Part shown: in pieces, positions 48,783 to 60,162 of the stretch | How the letters are laid out: each line of letters opens with the position of its first letter | Position numbering within the stretch: the stretch's first letter is position 1 | NCBI RefSeq assembly: GCF_002078875.1 | Contig: NC_034438.1 | Location: 69,267,628-69,331,627, forward strand | Direction of reading: 5' to 3' | DNA from: Numida meleagris | Lineage: Eukaryota > Chordata > Aves > Galliformes > Numididae | DNA length: 64,000 nt | Made by a program: the position numbers and the translations under genes | Notes under the pieces: generated by a model | The model's database searches: none | Told to the model about the DNA's origin: nothing | The model's input: the letters and a program-made list of their open reading frames with translations, nothing else

Positions 48783-49907
48783 TCTGCACAGAACTTTTGC
48801 CAGCAGGTTCCAAAATATGCTGTAAAGCCACAGTAGAGAAGAGATACTAGTCATCAAATACTACTTTTTCATCCTGGGAAATTATGTTTATGCTCACTGC
48901 ACATTATTTAATGGATGATCTAAAAGAAGAATCACCTTCCGGGTTTCAGGAAAGCAAACTTCAGAAATTCTGAGTAATAAGGAGAAAACAAAAGTCTTTG
49001 TAAAAGACAGAGAATGGCTCTTAATTTTCTCAGATTGCTTGGAAATTTCATTCATAGAAAAGTATGTAGATATACTTCATATGGAAGAAAAGAAGGAAAG
49101 AGGAAAAGGCTAAGTGTAATGAACTATACAGAAGGTTATGGAAAGAAGTATATAAACTGCCTCGCTTTCTAATTATTGTCCATGAAATGGACACTGCTCT
49201 TAGATTGCTATTTTAAGATTGTTGGCTTTCTGTTTTGAGATGGATCTGTATTGGTAAATGAAGTAAACTTCATGAATCATATACCAACATCATCTGAATT
49301 CACAATTTTCCCAGGGGAACATTCAAGTTTTTAGAACTGTATTGGCATATTCTTCAACAATATAATTCAAAAGTTGCAGTTTGGATACATTGGGATATTT
49401 TTCAATTCCCATAATGAATGCTTTTACCACAATGATTTCAATGCATTCATCTGGGAACAAGAAAAATGTTTGCTAAATAATTATGCATTTGTACAACAGC
49501 TTATAAACAATGAAGTGCCAGCAGTTTTCAGGAAAAAAAAGCCAAGTAATTCACAGAAGAAAAATAAATTAATGCAAAAATTGATTTAAAAATATGTATA
49601 ACTTAAGGAACTGACTTACAATTTTTTTTTTTTTTTTAGCAACAAAACAGTGTATAATCAGCTCCTCAGCAGTTTTTAAGTGCTATATCCAACGTTGTTG
49701 CAACTGAATGAAAATGTCAAGAAAAATCAAACCTTTTAGTAAAGGTAAATAGCAAAAATACAGTTAAGAAAAAGAAAGAAGAACAAATTAAAGGAAAGCT
49801 TAGCATAGAGCCTGTGAGGAAAGAAAAGTCTGGTAAAATGGAGCAGAGAACCATACTTTTGGTAATAATACTTTCATTGAATGTGAATGTCAAAAAAGAC
49901 CATCAGC

Positions 49908-49963
49908 TTAGTTGTTAATATCCCTCACTTGGAGATTAGTTGTTAATATCCCTCACTTGGAGA
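49908..49963. repeat. Perfect 28-bp tandem duplication
   Basis: Two identical adjacent copies, each starting ttagttgttaatatccctca and ending cttggaga (49908-49935 and 49936-49963). There is no difference between copies, so the event is recent relative to the surrounding old repeats, or the copies are kept alike by conversion. Confidence 0.95.
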
Positions 49964-52335
49964 ATCCCCTCCATAAAAACAAAATCAGCAGGACTCAAGT
50001 TGATCTTTAGGACCTTGCTTTCTTTATTTCCTACAGAATGATGTCTATTTAGGTAGCAGAACTTTGCTCTACTTTGTACATAATATCAATTTATCTTTGC
50101 TTTTTCTCTACTCTTGAATCACTGAGTGGCAGTGTAATATGCAGATCATGGGGTATGTTTCGCATACAGCACCCTGACAGGTTCCATTCATTGAATACTA
50201 TTGGCTACTTCTACCTACATCCTTGTCTGCAGTTTTCCAGTGTCCACACAGACACAACTAATGCCAATACCTGAACACTGGAACCAACACTTCCAACACT
50301 GCCAAGTTTGGCCTTCTATTTAACCCAGAAATCAATCTGACTTATGTTTGGCTGCCATGATCAAGCCTGAAAAATACAACTAAATCTACAATTGTCCTTG
50401 CCAAATGAATTGAGTAATTTGTCATTTCCTCTATTTCCACCTGTATGGGGACAGGACTTACCATGCAGGTGCACATATTGAAATCTTAGAAGGCAAACAT
50501 ATTTTTAAAGTGTGAAAGATATAAGTTGGATGTTAATTTCATTATTCATTTTCTTCACTCCACTTCCTTTTCCTCATAGTTTTATTATCCAACATTGCAT
50601 AGATAGTGAGAAATACTTCCCAGATGGGTCTTTTTCCTGTCCCCATCTACACATATATCAGCAGAACACAATGAAGTCTCCATGCTTATTGAGAAATTCT
50701 TATGGCATTTACCCAGGTCCTAATATATTTAGGGACAGATATCTTACATTATTTCCCATTTCGCAAACGCATTAACTGTACCATCTTAGTTAAGTTCTTA
50801 AGGTGTCAAATCTTTCTTACACAAGTTACTATATTGATTTTAATCAGGATTGCTAATAGAAATGGTGAATGTACAAATATCATTTGAATAGTTATTGTAG
50901 ATTAATATATTTATGGCATTACTGTAGGAGTTTAACTTTCTCCTCTCACGTTTTTTATATCTTTCTTTTAAGCTTACAGAATTGTCAAAAGGAGAAATTT
51001 GGATGTTTAAACTATTCATATGTACATATGTAGAAAATACATATACAGATATAAATCCACTAAATCTCAAAGTGTGCTCACTATCCAAATGAAGAACAAG
51101 TTCCTAAAATAAAAGCACAATTGCAAAAGCTTGTTTCTTCAGAATTCTTTTTTAAAAGCATTTTTTCCCCACAGTCTACTTTCTGTAAAAGTCAGATTTT
51201 CTGCTGAAGGAAACCATTTGTAGATTATATCTAGAGGGGTAGTGGATATGCAAGAATCTATGAGAGAGGGAATAAAAATAACCTGTGAGAAAGCAGAGCT
51301 TCTGTTTAATCCCCTAGTGTTTCCTTTGTAGAGCTGTATAAACCTGCTTTGTTGCTTAAGAGTCAGGAAATTGCTGCAAGATACATTTTTATACTCCTTA
51401 ATTTTATGTATCTATGTATGCCCATAATTTTGCCCAGGACCCAAAAAAAACTGTCAGTGATGAGCGATAATCACAAAATCTAGTACTGCACTTGCATTCC
51501 CCTTGACTTTAATAAGTTTGAAATTTGGTGTATAAATGATATCCAATAAAGGAGGATTTGTAACAAAATGGGAAAATAAAATTTAAGTATCTTAAAGGAA
51601 AAAAAAAAGATTATTGTGATTTTGTAGTGAAAAGTAAAATTTAGCCCTCTATGGTCTACAGTAAAATGTTCAAAGTGAATTATTTGAATTTTGTCATCTA
51701 AAAAGAATATAAGATATTATTTTATCAGCTAATGATCCTTGTGATTCTAAAATGTATTTCCTTTCTTTTTCTCTCACTTGTCCCTAAATTGTAAGATATT
51801 ATTCCAACAGTAAATTAAGCCATAATCAAAGTTAGATTTGAGAAATGACTATTTCTTTATTAAATTTAAGTAAAGTACTGTCAAACCAAAAGAATTAAAA
51901 TAAAGTGATGTGAAAATCGCAGTCCACTAGTGCGGGTAAAAGGGAAAACAGAAATTTAGAAGTGGTGAACTTGTACTGCCATATTATTTTGAGCATTCCA
52001 TATATGCTCTTAAGCTATGATTTCTGGGTCACTGAAGTGACTGAACACAACCACAGCACAGAGACCCAAAGACTGCAGGGCTGACAGGATTCCTGGGCTG
52101 TTAGAAATTGGGATGACCGATGCACAGACACACCAAGCACCCCAAGAAGCCATTCAGGACCCCACAGCAATGAGTTCCCCAGCACATCCAAAGCCATTCT
52201 TTGTGGGGGTCCTGGATACCCTCTCACTGCTCCCATCCCGACAAAGATTCTCTTGTACAGACAGTCAAGGCCTTTTATGCTTTTCATGTTGTCCCAGCAA
52301 TGAGGAGCTGCGATTGCACAAGGAGCGGAGAGGTT

Positions 52336-52851
52336 TGTCATGGTTTTATGATTTTTGGTTATTGGTATTCCACATCATAACATCATGTAGTGTATGTACC
52401 TGATTCTCAGAAGAGAAGAACTACTACATTCCCCAGAGGACTTTGCTGCCCTGTTACCATTTTCCGGTCAGAGGGAAAGATAAAACTGTTCACAGATCAC
52501 AGGACATGCCTTCTTCTCGTCCCATCTCTTGTTCCAGCAGCATCTCACTCCCCAGCCGTCTCACCAACGGCACTAGAGTAAGGCCTACCTTAATTTTTGG
52601 ACACTCTCATTTTATCGGATTTATTAGCTTAAATTGTAAATATATTGTATTATATTGTGTTTTTTTTTTTTGCATTCCGATATCTTATTTAGTAAATTAG
52701 TTTGTTTCTCCTCACATCGTTGCTGCTGCTTTGTTCTTAGGCCCATCTCCCTATCCTTTTTTCCCTTTTCCCTTTCCCGGGGCATGGGTCCATGGGTCCC
52801 CCACCCCATTAGTCATGGAACTGGGCCGAACCAACCTGTAAACCATTGACA
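52336..52851 (+). mobile_element. Solo LTR with perfect 6-bp target duplication
   Basis: 516 bp beginning TG (tgtcatggttttatgatttt) and ending CA (ctgtaaaccattgaca). The six bases before it (52330-52335) and after it (52852-52857) are both gaggtt. TG...CA ends plus a 6-bp duplication fit an ERV of the betaretrovirus/ERV-K or alpharetrovirus-like group. An AT-rich stretch near 52630-52670 could contain the promoter. No internal viral sequence remains, so the provirus was lost by LTR-LTR recombination. The clean ends suggest a fairly young insertion. Confidence 0.92.
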
Positions 52852-52908
52852 GAGGTTATACAGCCAATCAGCGGACCCAAACTGGCCAAATGGATGTCTC
52901 ATGTCTTA

Positions 52909-53475
52909 TCACAGAATCATAGAATGACTTGGGTTGGAAGGGATCTCAAGGATCACCAAGTTCCAACCCTCCTGCCACAGGCAGGCTTGCCAGCCACTTC
53001 AATCAAGTACTAGATCTGATTGCCCAAGGTCCCACCCAGCCTGGCCTTAAACACCTCTAGGAATAGAGCATCCACAACCTCTCTGGACAACCTGTGCCAG
53101 CACCTCACCACTCTCTCAGAAAAAACTTCCCCCTGACATCTAATCTAAATCTCCCTTCCTTCAGCTTAAAACCATTCTCCCTCGTCCTATCATTATCTAT
53201 CCATGTAAAAAGTTGTTTTGCCTCATGTTTATAAACTCCCTTTAAATATTTGAAGGCCACAATGAGGTCCCTCTGCAGCCTTCTCTTTTCCAGGCTAAAC
53301 AAGTCCAGCTTCCTCAGTCTATCTTCATAGGAGAGGTGCTCCAGTCCACTGATCATCTTCGTGGCCCTCCTCTGGAGCCTATCCAAATACTCCAGTCTTT
53401 CCTGTGTTGGAGGCCCCAGACTTACACACAGTACTCCAGCTGGGACCTCACGAGGGCAAAATAGAGGGAGACAAA
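52909..53475 (-). mobile_element. CR1 LINE 3' part
   Basis: Begins atcacagaatcatagaatga and cttgggttggaagggatctc, then follows antisense CR1 order to agtactccagctgggacctc. It contains the C-terminal RT coding part. It is joined at about 53475-53520 to a G-rich/C11 low-complexity junction and then to CR1 ORF2 N-terminal sequence. It is either the 3' end of the same, internally deleted, element or a separate insertion. Confidence 0.93.
53105..53386 (-). pseudogene. CR1 RT C-terminal fragment
   Basis: An open minus frame of 93 codons. It starts [20 protein letters not shown] and continues through [32 protein letters not shown] and FKLKEGRFRLDVRGKFF. This is the CR1 ORF2 C-terminal region downstream of the RT palm. 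The start Met is an internal residue. No catalytic residues are included. Confidence 0.88.
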
Positions 53476-53519
53476 AAAAGGAGGGGGGAGGGAGAGTGTG
53501 TTTGCCCCCCCCCCCGTTC

Positions 53520-54403
53520 TCACCTAGAGGTTCAGTCTCAGGGATGTGAGGTTCAGGGATGTGAGAATCCTGGCTGACAGTGAGTACTCATTGAGTACCT
53601 CAGCCTTCTCTGTATCTGTTGTAGCCAGTTCTCCTTTCCCATTTAGCAGAGGAGGTGCAGGTCTTTGGCCTGTCTCTTCTGACCTTTGCACCTGTAGAAT
53701 CCCTTCTTGTTGTTTTTAACATCCCTCACCAAGTTCCATCTGTGTCCTAGCTTTCCTAATCCCATCCCTGCAAGTCCAGACAGCAACCCTGTATTCTTCC
53801 CAGGTGACACACTCTTGTTTCCACTGTCAGTATTTGGCCTTCTTTTCCCTCAGTTTGACCAGCTGGTCCTTGCCAAGCCATGCCAGTTTCCTGCCTCCCC
53901 TGCTTGCTTTCTTATTCTGAGGGATGGAGAGCTCTTGCACTTCCAGAAAGGCATCCTTAAAGAGTAGCCCGCTTTGTTCCACTCCTTTGTCTCTAAGGAT
54001 AGCTTCCCAGGAGATCTCATTCAAGAATTTCTTAAACAACCTGAAGTTCACTCTTTTGAAGTTTGGGGTCCTGACTCCACTCTCTCCCAGGCCAACATTC
54101 CTCAAGATCACACTCAACCAGGGCATGGTCACTGCAGCCCAGGCTGCCTCCAGTCTTAATATCTTTAACAATCTCTTCCACATTGGTGAACCCCAGGTTC
54201 AGCAACACTTCACCTCTGGTCAGACTGTCCGATACTTGAACCAGAAAGTTATTGTCAATGGACTCCAGGAGCGTCCTGGATCGCTTTCAGCTCACCATGT
54301 TGTCTTGCCAGCAGATATCTGGGTAGTTGAAAATCCCCACTAGAACAAGAGCCTGTGAGCAGGAAACTTCCTGTAGCTGACACAAGAAGGCCTCATCATC
54401 AGG
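53520..54403 (-). pseudogene. CR1 ORF2, endonuclease C-terminal part to RT linker
   Basis: Continues the ORF2 reading below 54404. Fragments readable across frames are GIFNYPDICWQDN (endonuclease GDFNHPDI-type motif with D changed), TRGEVLLNLGFTN, GSLGCSDHALVEC (the conserved SDH motif of AP-like endonucleases), and LTVETRVCHLGRIQ in the linker. Frameshifts and stops separate them, so no functional endonuclease remains. Plus-strand frames 53707-54343 are antisense shadows. Confidence 0.8.
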
Positions 54404-54721
54404 CTACTCTTGATCAGGTGGCCTGTAGTAAACCCCAACCACTAGATGTCCTTCATTGGTCCCATCCCTAATTTTAACCCACAGGCGCTCCACCTGTTCC
54501 TGACTGTTTCTCAGAGGGAGCTCCTCACAGTCTATCCACTCCTTTACATAGAGGGCAACTCCCTCACTCTTCATACCTTGCCTATCCCTTCTAAAAAGCT
54601 TATAGCCCTCTATGCTGGTGTTCCAGTTATATGAATCATGCCACCACATCTCCATGATGGCAATAACATCAAAGTTTTCCAAGTGCATCATGGCTTCCAT
54701 CTCCCCTTGCTTATTGCCCAT
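54404..54721 (-). pseudogene. CR1 ORF2 endonuclease N-terminal part
   Basis: An open frame of 105 codons starting MGNKQGEMEAMMHLENFDVI. It goes on with IMEMWWHDSYNW (the ET.W motif of AP-type endonucleases, here altered to EM.W), then FRRDRQGMKSEGVALYVKE and VVGVYYRPPDQE. In an active element this domain nicks the target DNA. The altered catalytic Glu region and the downstream frameshifts make it inactive. It follows the ORF1 end by a short spacer, and the ORF1 frame 54737-54985 is in the same phase. Confidence 0.9.
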
Positions 54722-54736
54722 GCTGCATGCATTGGT

Positions 54737-55086
54737 TTACAGGCACTTCAGCTGGGCTTTCAGGCACACTGCCTTCCTAGAGGAGCCCTCCCACAAACCT
54801 CCAGGACAAATCTGAGGTTTTCCCCCACTGCTTCCTAGAGTAACAGCATTCCCAGGCTCTCCTCTGTCACTCAGCAGTACATCCCCTTCTCCCAGAAGCA
54901 CAACTTTAAAGCCCTCATAATGACTCTGGCTAATTTGCTCCCTAGTATATTCTTTCCCCTCCTGGTCAATTGCATCCCATCCCACATCACCATTCCCAGT
55001 TGGTCAAAGGTGCTACCTAGATCACTGAAGCAACAGCCTTGGGTTTGACGTTACTCACACACCCAGTCATTCAGCTGGTCAGTTTT
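54737..55086 (-). pseudogene. CR1 ORF1 C-terminal segment
   Basis: Includes, in one frame, MGWDAIDQEGKEYTREQISQ. In the overlapping frame it includes MVMWDGMQLTRRGRNILGSK, the DG.HL..RG signature near the end of SGNH-type esterase domains in CR1 ORF1. It continues to the ORF1 stop just before ORF2. The piece that should precede it (55745-56134) is separated by the nested CR1. Confidence 0.78.
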
Positions 55087-55710
55087 CATAGAATCATAGA
55101 ATCATAGAATGGCCTGGGTTGAAAAGGACCTCAAGGATCATCGAGTCTCAACCCCCCTGCTAAGTGCAGGGTTGCCAACTGCTAGACCAGGCTGCCCAGA
55201 GCCACGTCCAGTCTGGCCTTGAATGCCTCCAGGGACGGGGCATCCACAACCTCCCTGGGCAACCTGTTCCAGTGTGTCACCACCCTCTGTGTGAAAAAAT
55301 TCCTTCTAATATCTAACCTAAATCTCCCCTGTCTCAGCTTAAAACCATTCCCCCTTGTCCTATCACTATCCACCCTCACAAACAATTGATCCCCCTCCTG
55401 TTTGTACGCTCTCTTCAATTATTGGAAGGCCACCGTGAGGTCTCCTCGGAGCCTTCTCTTCTCCAAACTGAACAAGCCCAGTTCCCTCAACCTTTCCTCA
55501 TAGGAGAGGTGCTCCAGCCCTCTGATCATCTTGGTGGCCCTCCTCTGAACTCGTTCCAAGAGCTCCACGTCCTTCTTGTGCTGGGGGCCCCCAGGCCTGG
55601 ACACAGTACTCCAGATGGGGCCTCACAAGAGCCGAGTAGAGGGGGACCACCACCTCCCTCTCCCTGCTGACCACTCCTCTTTTAATGCAGCCCAGAACAC
55701 AGTTGGCCCT
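55087..55710 (-). mobile_element. CR1 LINE nested inside another CR1's ORF1
   Basis: Starts catagaatcatagaatcata, has cctgggttgaaaaggacctc, and runs in antisense order to tttaatgcagcccagaacac and cagttggccctgcg. Minus frames 55604-55419 and 55418-55182 are in the same phase with one stop between them. They give [36 protein letters not shown], then [20 protein letters not shown] up to the natural CR1 stop. Both orientation and insertion point are clear, because esterase sequence continues on either side. Younger than its host element by position. Confidence 0.9.
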
Positions 55711-55744
55711 GCGTCCTCCTGCTCAGATCGCAGTCTCCCACTGA

Positions 55745-56134
55745 GAGGTCTGAGAAGACCACCTGCACTCCTGACCCCTTCAACACCTTCCCAAGGGAAG
55801 CAAAGTCCTTTTTGATATTTTTAAATTTTGTAGTCACAGCCTTGTGTGACCCAGCTAGAAAGACCAGGAAAGGATAATAGTCATCCACCTTTATCATACC
55901 AGATATGGTATGTGACCTTGATGTCCCTAATGTGGGATCATGGCAGGCAGCAGACTTCTCTAGAGAGATCATCCAGGTGGCAGATGAGTGCCTCAACAAA
56001 GAGACTCCAATTACTAAGACCCCTGGCCTTTTTTTAGTGGTAGTGGTTGTGATTCTGGTCCTTGGTTGGACTTTCTTAGTGTCAGTACCCCTTTCCAGTT
56101 CCAAGCTGCTACCCATAAGTTCTTTTTCCCACAC
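55745..56134 (-). pseudogene. CR1 ORF1 SGNH-esterase region
   Basis: Minus frame 55682-56134 contains PGVLVIGVSLLRHSSATW (the GDSLLR-type block I, with D changed to V). It also holds DYYPFLVFLAGSHKAVTTKF (the block III GTND-type motif, decayed) and LKGSGVQVVFSDL. CR1 ORF1 proteins carry such an esterase/lipase-like domain, thought to act in RNP assembly or membrane association. The catalytic blocks are mutated, and the frame is cut by the nested CR1 after VVFSDL, so this is a dead copy. Confidence 0.82.
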
Positions 56135-56740
56135 TAGTGGGACTTCAGGGACAAGGGGAAGGTTTCTCCTTTTGCCCTGTGCAGAGAGGAGGGTCCAGCC
56201 CTCCTCACCCTGCTCATGTTTATCCTCTGTCTAGTTTGAAGCCTATTTATCACCCTCCTCTAGCTGGGCCCCAAGGTAGGGTTGTCTGCCTGCGGAACCA
56301 TGTCATGCCAGGTGTTAATTTCCCTCTCAGATGGCTAAATATATCTCAGCCTGGCAATGTCCTCTCTCAGCCTGGTCAGCTGCTCCATCAATCATCCAGT
56401 TGGGCACATCTGCACCCATGACACCCTTCACCTATCTCGGTCCCATGGGTGGCCTCTAGATTCCGCAGATCCCCAGAGCCAAAGGTCTGGGCTGCCTTCC
56501 TGCTCCTTGGGAGGTCCATCTGGGTGCAGGCATCAGCCCTGAGAGGTTCTGGGCCCTCTGTCTGCATTTCTGCCTCTGCCTGTCTGCTGTGCTAGGTAGT
56601 CACCATGTTGGTACTAATGGGTTATAGTGAAAACCTTCTTGGGAGGCAGGATTTAAGTTTTTGAGTTGTACTAGTCACAGCCCTGTCACTCAGCACCTCC
56701 TGACTGCCCATGCTGGTATGCTCACCTTCACCCTTGCATC
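56135..56740 (-). pseudogene. CR1 ORF1 N-terminal region
   Basis: Several stops, but the minus strand keeps phrases of the CR1 ORF1 N-terminus, such as LTRLREDIARLRYI and SEREINTWH near 56300-56380, and GPSSLHRAKGETF near 56190. Beyond about 56560 the resemblance is weak, and the 5' boundary is uncertain. Confidence 0.6.
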
Positions 56741-56742
56741 TA

Positions 56743-56860
56743 ATTGAATCACAGAATCATAGAATAAACTAAGTTGGAAAAGACCTTTGAGATCAAGTCC
56801 AACAGGTATCCTAAGCTACTGAGTCCCATCACTAAAACATGTCCCTTTCTGCCACAGAGT
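56743..56860 (-). mobile_element. CR1 3' end
   Basis: attgaatcacagaatcatag, then taaactaagttggaaaagac and ctttgagatcaagtccaaca, then cactaaaacatgtccctttc. It is the 3' end of a different CR1 subfamily from the nested copy. It lies immediately beyond the 5' end of the long CR1, in the same orientation. Confidence 0.85.
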
Positions 56861-59433
56861 AAATAAAATGACATGAAAAGAGAAAGCTTCCAAGGCATTC
56901 AGACATCTTTCTACCCCTGAAACTGGAAGGCTGGACACAGTTCTCTCTTCCCAGTATTTTGCTAGATATCTTGCAAACCTTAACATTGCTTCCTCTCACA
57001 CATGACAATTTTCTGTTCCTGACCTCTTTTGGGATTTGTATTAGTCTCATTTCCATCTTCAGCAGAATCCACCCATAATATTTCTGTCACCTTGAAGATG
57101 TTCCTTTATCACTTAGAAACGTTATAGAACTAATGCTTACCAAAGCTGACAGACTGATCTTTGAATGCTCCATGAACCCACTGCATCTACTGTGTCTGAG
57201 GGTAAAACTGTCCCTGGAAATGTCCAAACAGAATAATGAAATGCTGGGAACTGAAAAGTCATATCTAATTTTCAATGAATTTGAGCCCCTTTCTGGAGCC
57301 TAACTACACAAGGGAAATTGTTGAGTACCTACAACGGGCAGTTTCATTCTTCCACTATTCCTGTGTTGAAAAATGGCTTTCTTTCATAAAAACAAGATGG
57401 TTTCTGTCCAACCTCTGTTCACCAGAAAGCACTGTAAATGCACTAGATATACCTGTGTTATGAGTGCTTCTCTTGTAAATATTATTTGGCAGTTGTGCCA
57501 GGAGTCATGAAAGTTACTTTGCTGGGAACAAATCTGGTCACAGTAGCATCTTAAAAACAGTCAGAAACCCATCTATGGTTCCTAATAGTGCATACATAAA
57601 CAGAGGTGAAGAAAGCATAATTAGCAACAGAAATTATAGGATTTAGTATATAAATGTTCTCATATTCCCTGAAATTCAGTGTTGCTAGCTATTCTGTTCT
57701 TTATCACATGTCAGGTTATTTGATATGTGGTTGTTTTTTTTCCTTAAAATTTGAACTTTTTGGAGTCCTGCAAATAAAAATACTGTTCCTTTAAATAAAT
57801 ATGTTGATGAAATACTAGAAGAATTACCTCTGTGTGCCTGAAAAGGCAATGTGAGTCTAAAGACCATCCCTGAAATCTATTATTTTAAAAGTCTGTTAAA
57901 AAAAAAAAATAAATAAAAAATCCAACAGTTAATGTTAATAGTGTTGGCCTTTTAAATTGGAGAACATTAAAACTGAATGAAACAGATGATATATGAAAAG
58001 AAGAGGAAAGCTGCTACCTACCATAGTTAAAGCTATCTTTGTTTACAGTCTCTCTGAGCAAAGCAGTAGACAGACAGGAGTCTGGAGGTAGTTAACTGAA
58101 TTGGCTAGCTGGCTGATTGATGAAGCCCTTGATGTTTTCAGCTGGGATTTTTCATTGCTGACTTATAGTTTTCTACTGATGCTTCAGTGCAGAAGAATCC
58201 CATAACTCTTTAAGGGTTAATCCATTTACATGTCTCTCTGACTGCAGAATTTCCAAGAGCATCACTGAAAACACATAAAGGCAAAGACATTAAGTGTAAA
58301 GGAGATGCATAATTTTTTTTTTCCAAACTACAAAAAAAAAAGAAAAAAAAAGGTCAAGATAAATTGTATGCTACCACATGTAACTTCAAATACTTTAGGT
58401 TGTTTCCAGCTGCTGCAATTTAATTGTCAAGAATTTTAGACGAGGGCATATGAAAGCTAAAAAACGATGACAGCAACAAATCCATTATTCATTAGCATTA
58501 GTTTCAGCTCCAGATAACTGTATGGTTGAGTCATGTTAATAAAAAGTATTAGCCTCAAATGGTCTGTGAGCAGTGATATCTTTGCACAGGTTTTTCCCCT
58601 TTCCATGGAAATGACTGAAACAAGAATGATCACTCACAAACAATTTCAGGTGATCGCTTCCTCTTTCCTTGTTTTCCTGTTTTAAAAAAAAAATTCATCA
58701 AATTTTTACATCAAAAGATGGACAGAAGAGTGACTGATGACTGCAGTGACAAAGCATAAACTGAAAGTAATACCTAGTCTAAGAAAACTGTGTGAACTTC
58801 TGAAAATTATTTTTCCAGTATGGGCTCACATTTCATCCAAAAATGCCTATCATTTATATGGTTTATCATGGAGCTGGTAGAGCTCCATGTATAGTGACAG
58901 TACAGAACACAAAGAGAAATTTTTTGAGACAAAAAAAAGAAAACTTAGCTTATGGAACTAACATCACAATCAAAGAACAGTCTACTGAGGAGCGCTAAAC
59001 TATTACGTATGAATTTTATATGAAGAATTCTGAGTTGTACCAGGAGAGATGAAAGCAAACATAAATCCTCCCTATGCTGTTTGGCAAAGATCCACAGAAA
59101 CCACGTGGGGGAGGATGCTGTTGAAATACTGGATGCTCTTAGAATAGTGACAGAAGCACTTTTTGACTGAAGCATCCAACAGTTGCAGCACTTTACTTGC
59201 ACACAAAGAATCCAGAAAATCTGCTAAAATGTATATTTCCAACAGTTGTGGTACACAGCTAGTCATAATCCCAGGCACCACAGAAAGACATCAGAGACCT
59301 CAGCATGGACAGAGCTCTTGAGGGAAGATGCAGGTCTTCAAGCCAGATGGTGGAGACCATGCAGAAGCCTTGAGCCTTGCTGAGGCTGAAGTAACAATGA
59401 TGGTTCCTTTGCTCACAGAAGGTGTGTGCTCAT
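56861..59433. other. AT-rich DNA, no gene seen
   Basis: About 2.6 kb without recognised repeats. It has a 9-bp-arm inverted repeat at 58867-58889 (catggagct / agctccatg). Short frames at 57087-57275, 57275-57463 and 58945-59281 have no domain. Confidence 0.55.
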
Positions 59434-59989
59434 AACTCCTAGTTTCAGCTGGAATAGCATTAATTTTCTTCACAGTAGCTGGTATGGTTCCATGTTTTGG
59501 ATTTTAAACAAAAATAATGATATTAGCACACCAATATTTCAGTTGTTGCTGAAGTGACTTACACTGGTGGAACTGAGTCAAGGTCTTTTCTACTTGTGCT
59601 GCACTGCCAGCAAAGAGGCTGGGGATGCAGAAGAAGCTAGAAGGAGTCACAGCCAGGACAGCTGACTCAAAGGAACCAGATGGACATTCCATACCATATG
59701 ACATCATGCTCAGCAATAAAAAGCTGCAGAGTTGGCTAGGGAGGCTGCCATCGCTTTGGGACTGGCTAGGCATTGGTTGACTGCCAATGAACAATTCTGT
59801 TGTTCATCACTTCATCACTTGCTTGTTTTTTTCTTTATTTTCTTTTATTTATTTCTTACAAATCTGCCTTTATCTCATCCTATGATTGTTTACACTTTCA
59901 CTTATTTTAGTTCTCTTTCACCCCACTGTGGGCTGGTGGTGAGTGAGTGGTTTTGTGGTGCTCACCTGCCTACTGGGTTTAACTACTCT
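59434..59989 (+). mobile_element. ERV LTR, same family as 4516-5072
   Basis: Starts near tcctagtttcagctggaata and has the gcattaattttcttcacagt block. The U3 continues with agccaggacagctgactcaa and acattccataccatatgaca, then gctcagcaataaaaagctgc, likely the TATA-type promoter region. U5 contains ctttatctcatcctatgatt and caccccactgtgggctggtg. It is followed by a primer-binding-site-like sequence, so it is a 5' LTR of a truncated provirus. ERV-L-like avian family by overall pattern (inference from memory). Confidence 0.8.
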
Positions 59990-60162
59990 TGGCATCCAAC
60001 ATGAACCTCAAAGGACTGAGATGATGATAGGTCCTACCAGAATATGTGAAAGAAAGTAAATTTGTTAATAATTTCTTATGATTATTGCATTCAATTAACA
60101 GTTCCTGGTAACAGTGTTGATGCATTTGCTCTCAGAGTTGTTTCCTGTAACACCTTTCTTGT
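59990..60162 (+). other. Degenerate ERV primer binding site and leader
   Basis: tggcatccaacatgaacctc at 59990-60009 is a decayed tggcgcccaacgtgg-type tRNA-Lys primer binding site. About 150 bp of leader follow before the CR1 at 60163 cuts it off. Parts of the leader (the tgttgatgcatttgctctca and ttcctgtaacaccttt words) resemble the reverse complement of 63770-63840. This suggests the two ERV pieces belong to one family. Confidence 0.6.

Larger units (their letters stand above)
48086..52335. other. AT-rich DNA; GC-rich patch at right end
   Basis: No gene or repeat family recognised across most of it. It holds a short TG array (48769-48782), the 28-bp duplication (49908-49963) and a T16 run (49622-49637). 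The last 300 bp (about 52040-52330) are clearly GC-richer and open in two strands, with no recognised domain. The solo LTR is inserted at the end of that patch. Confidence 0.5.
53520..56740 (-). mobile_element. Long CR1 copy: ORF1 and ORF2 N-terminal half
   Basis: Read on the minus strand, the order from right to left is as follows: an ORF1 N-terminal region with a LTRLRED/SEREI-like segment (about 56340), the ORF1 esterase (56134 downwards), the ORF1 end, the ORF2 start (MGNKQGE at 54721), the endonuclease, and the segment leading to the RT (to about 53520). This order is that of a full-length CR1. A second CR1 (55087-about 55710) is inserted inside ORF1. The middle of the RT is missing. Much rarer than the usual 5'-truncated copies. 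Confidence 0.85.

Noticed and set aside
53707..54343. Overlapping plus-strand frames of 86 and 139 codons as genes
   Set aside because: They are antisense to CR1 ORF2 endonuclease/linker sequence.
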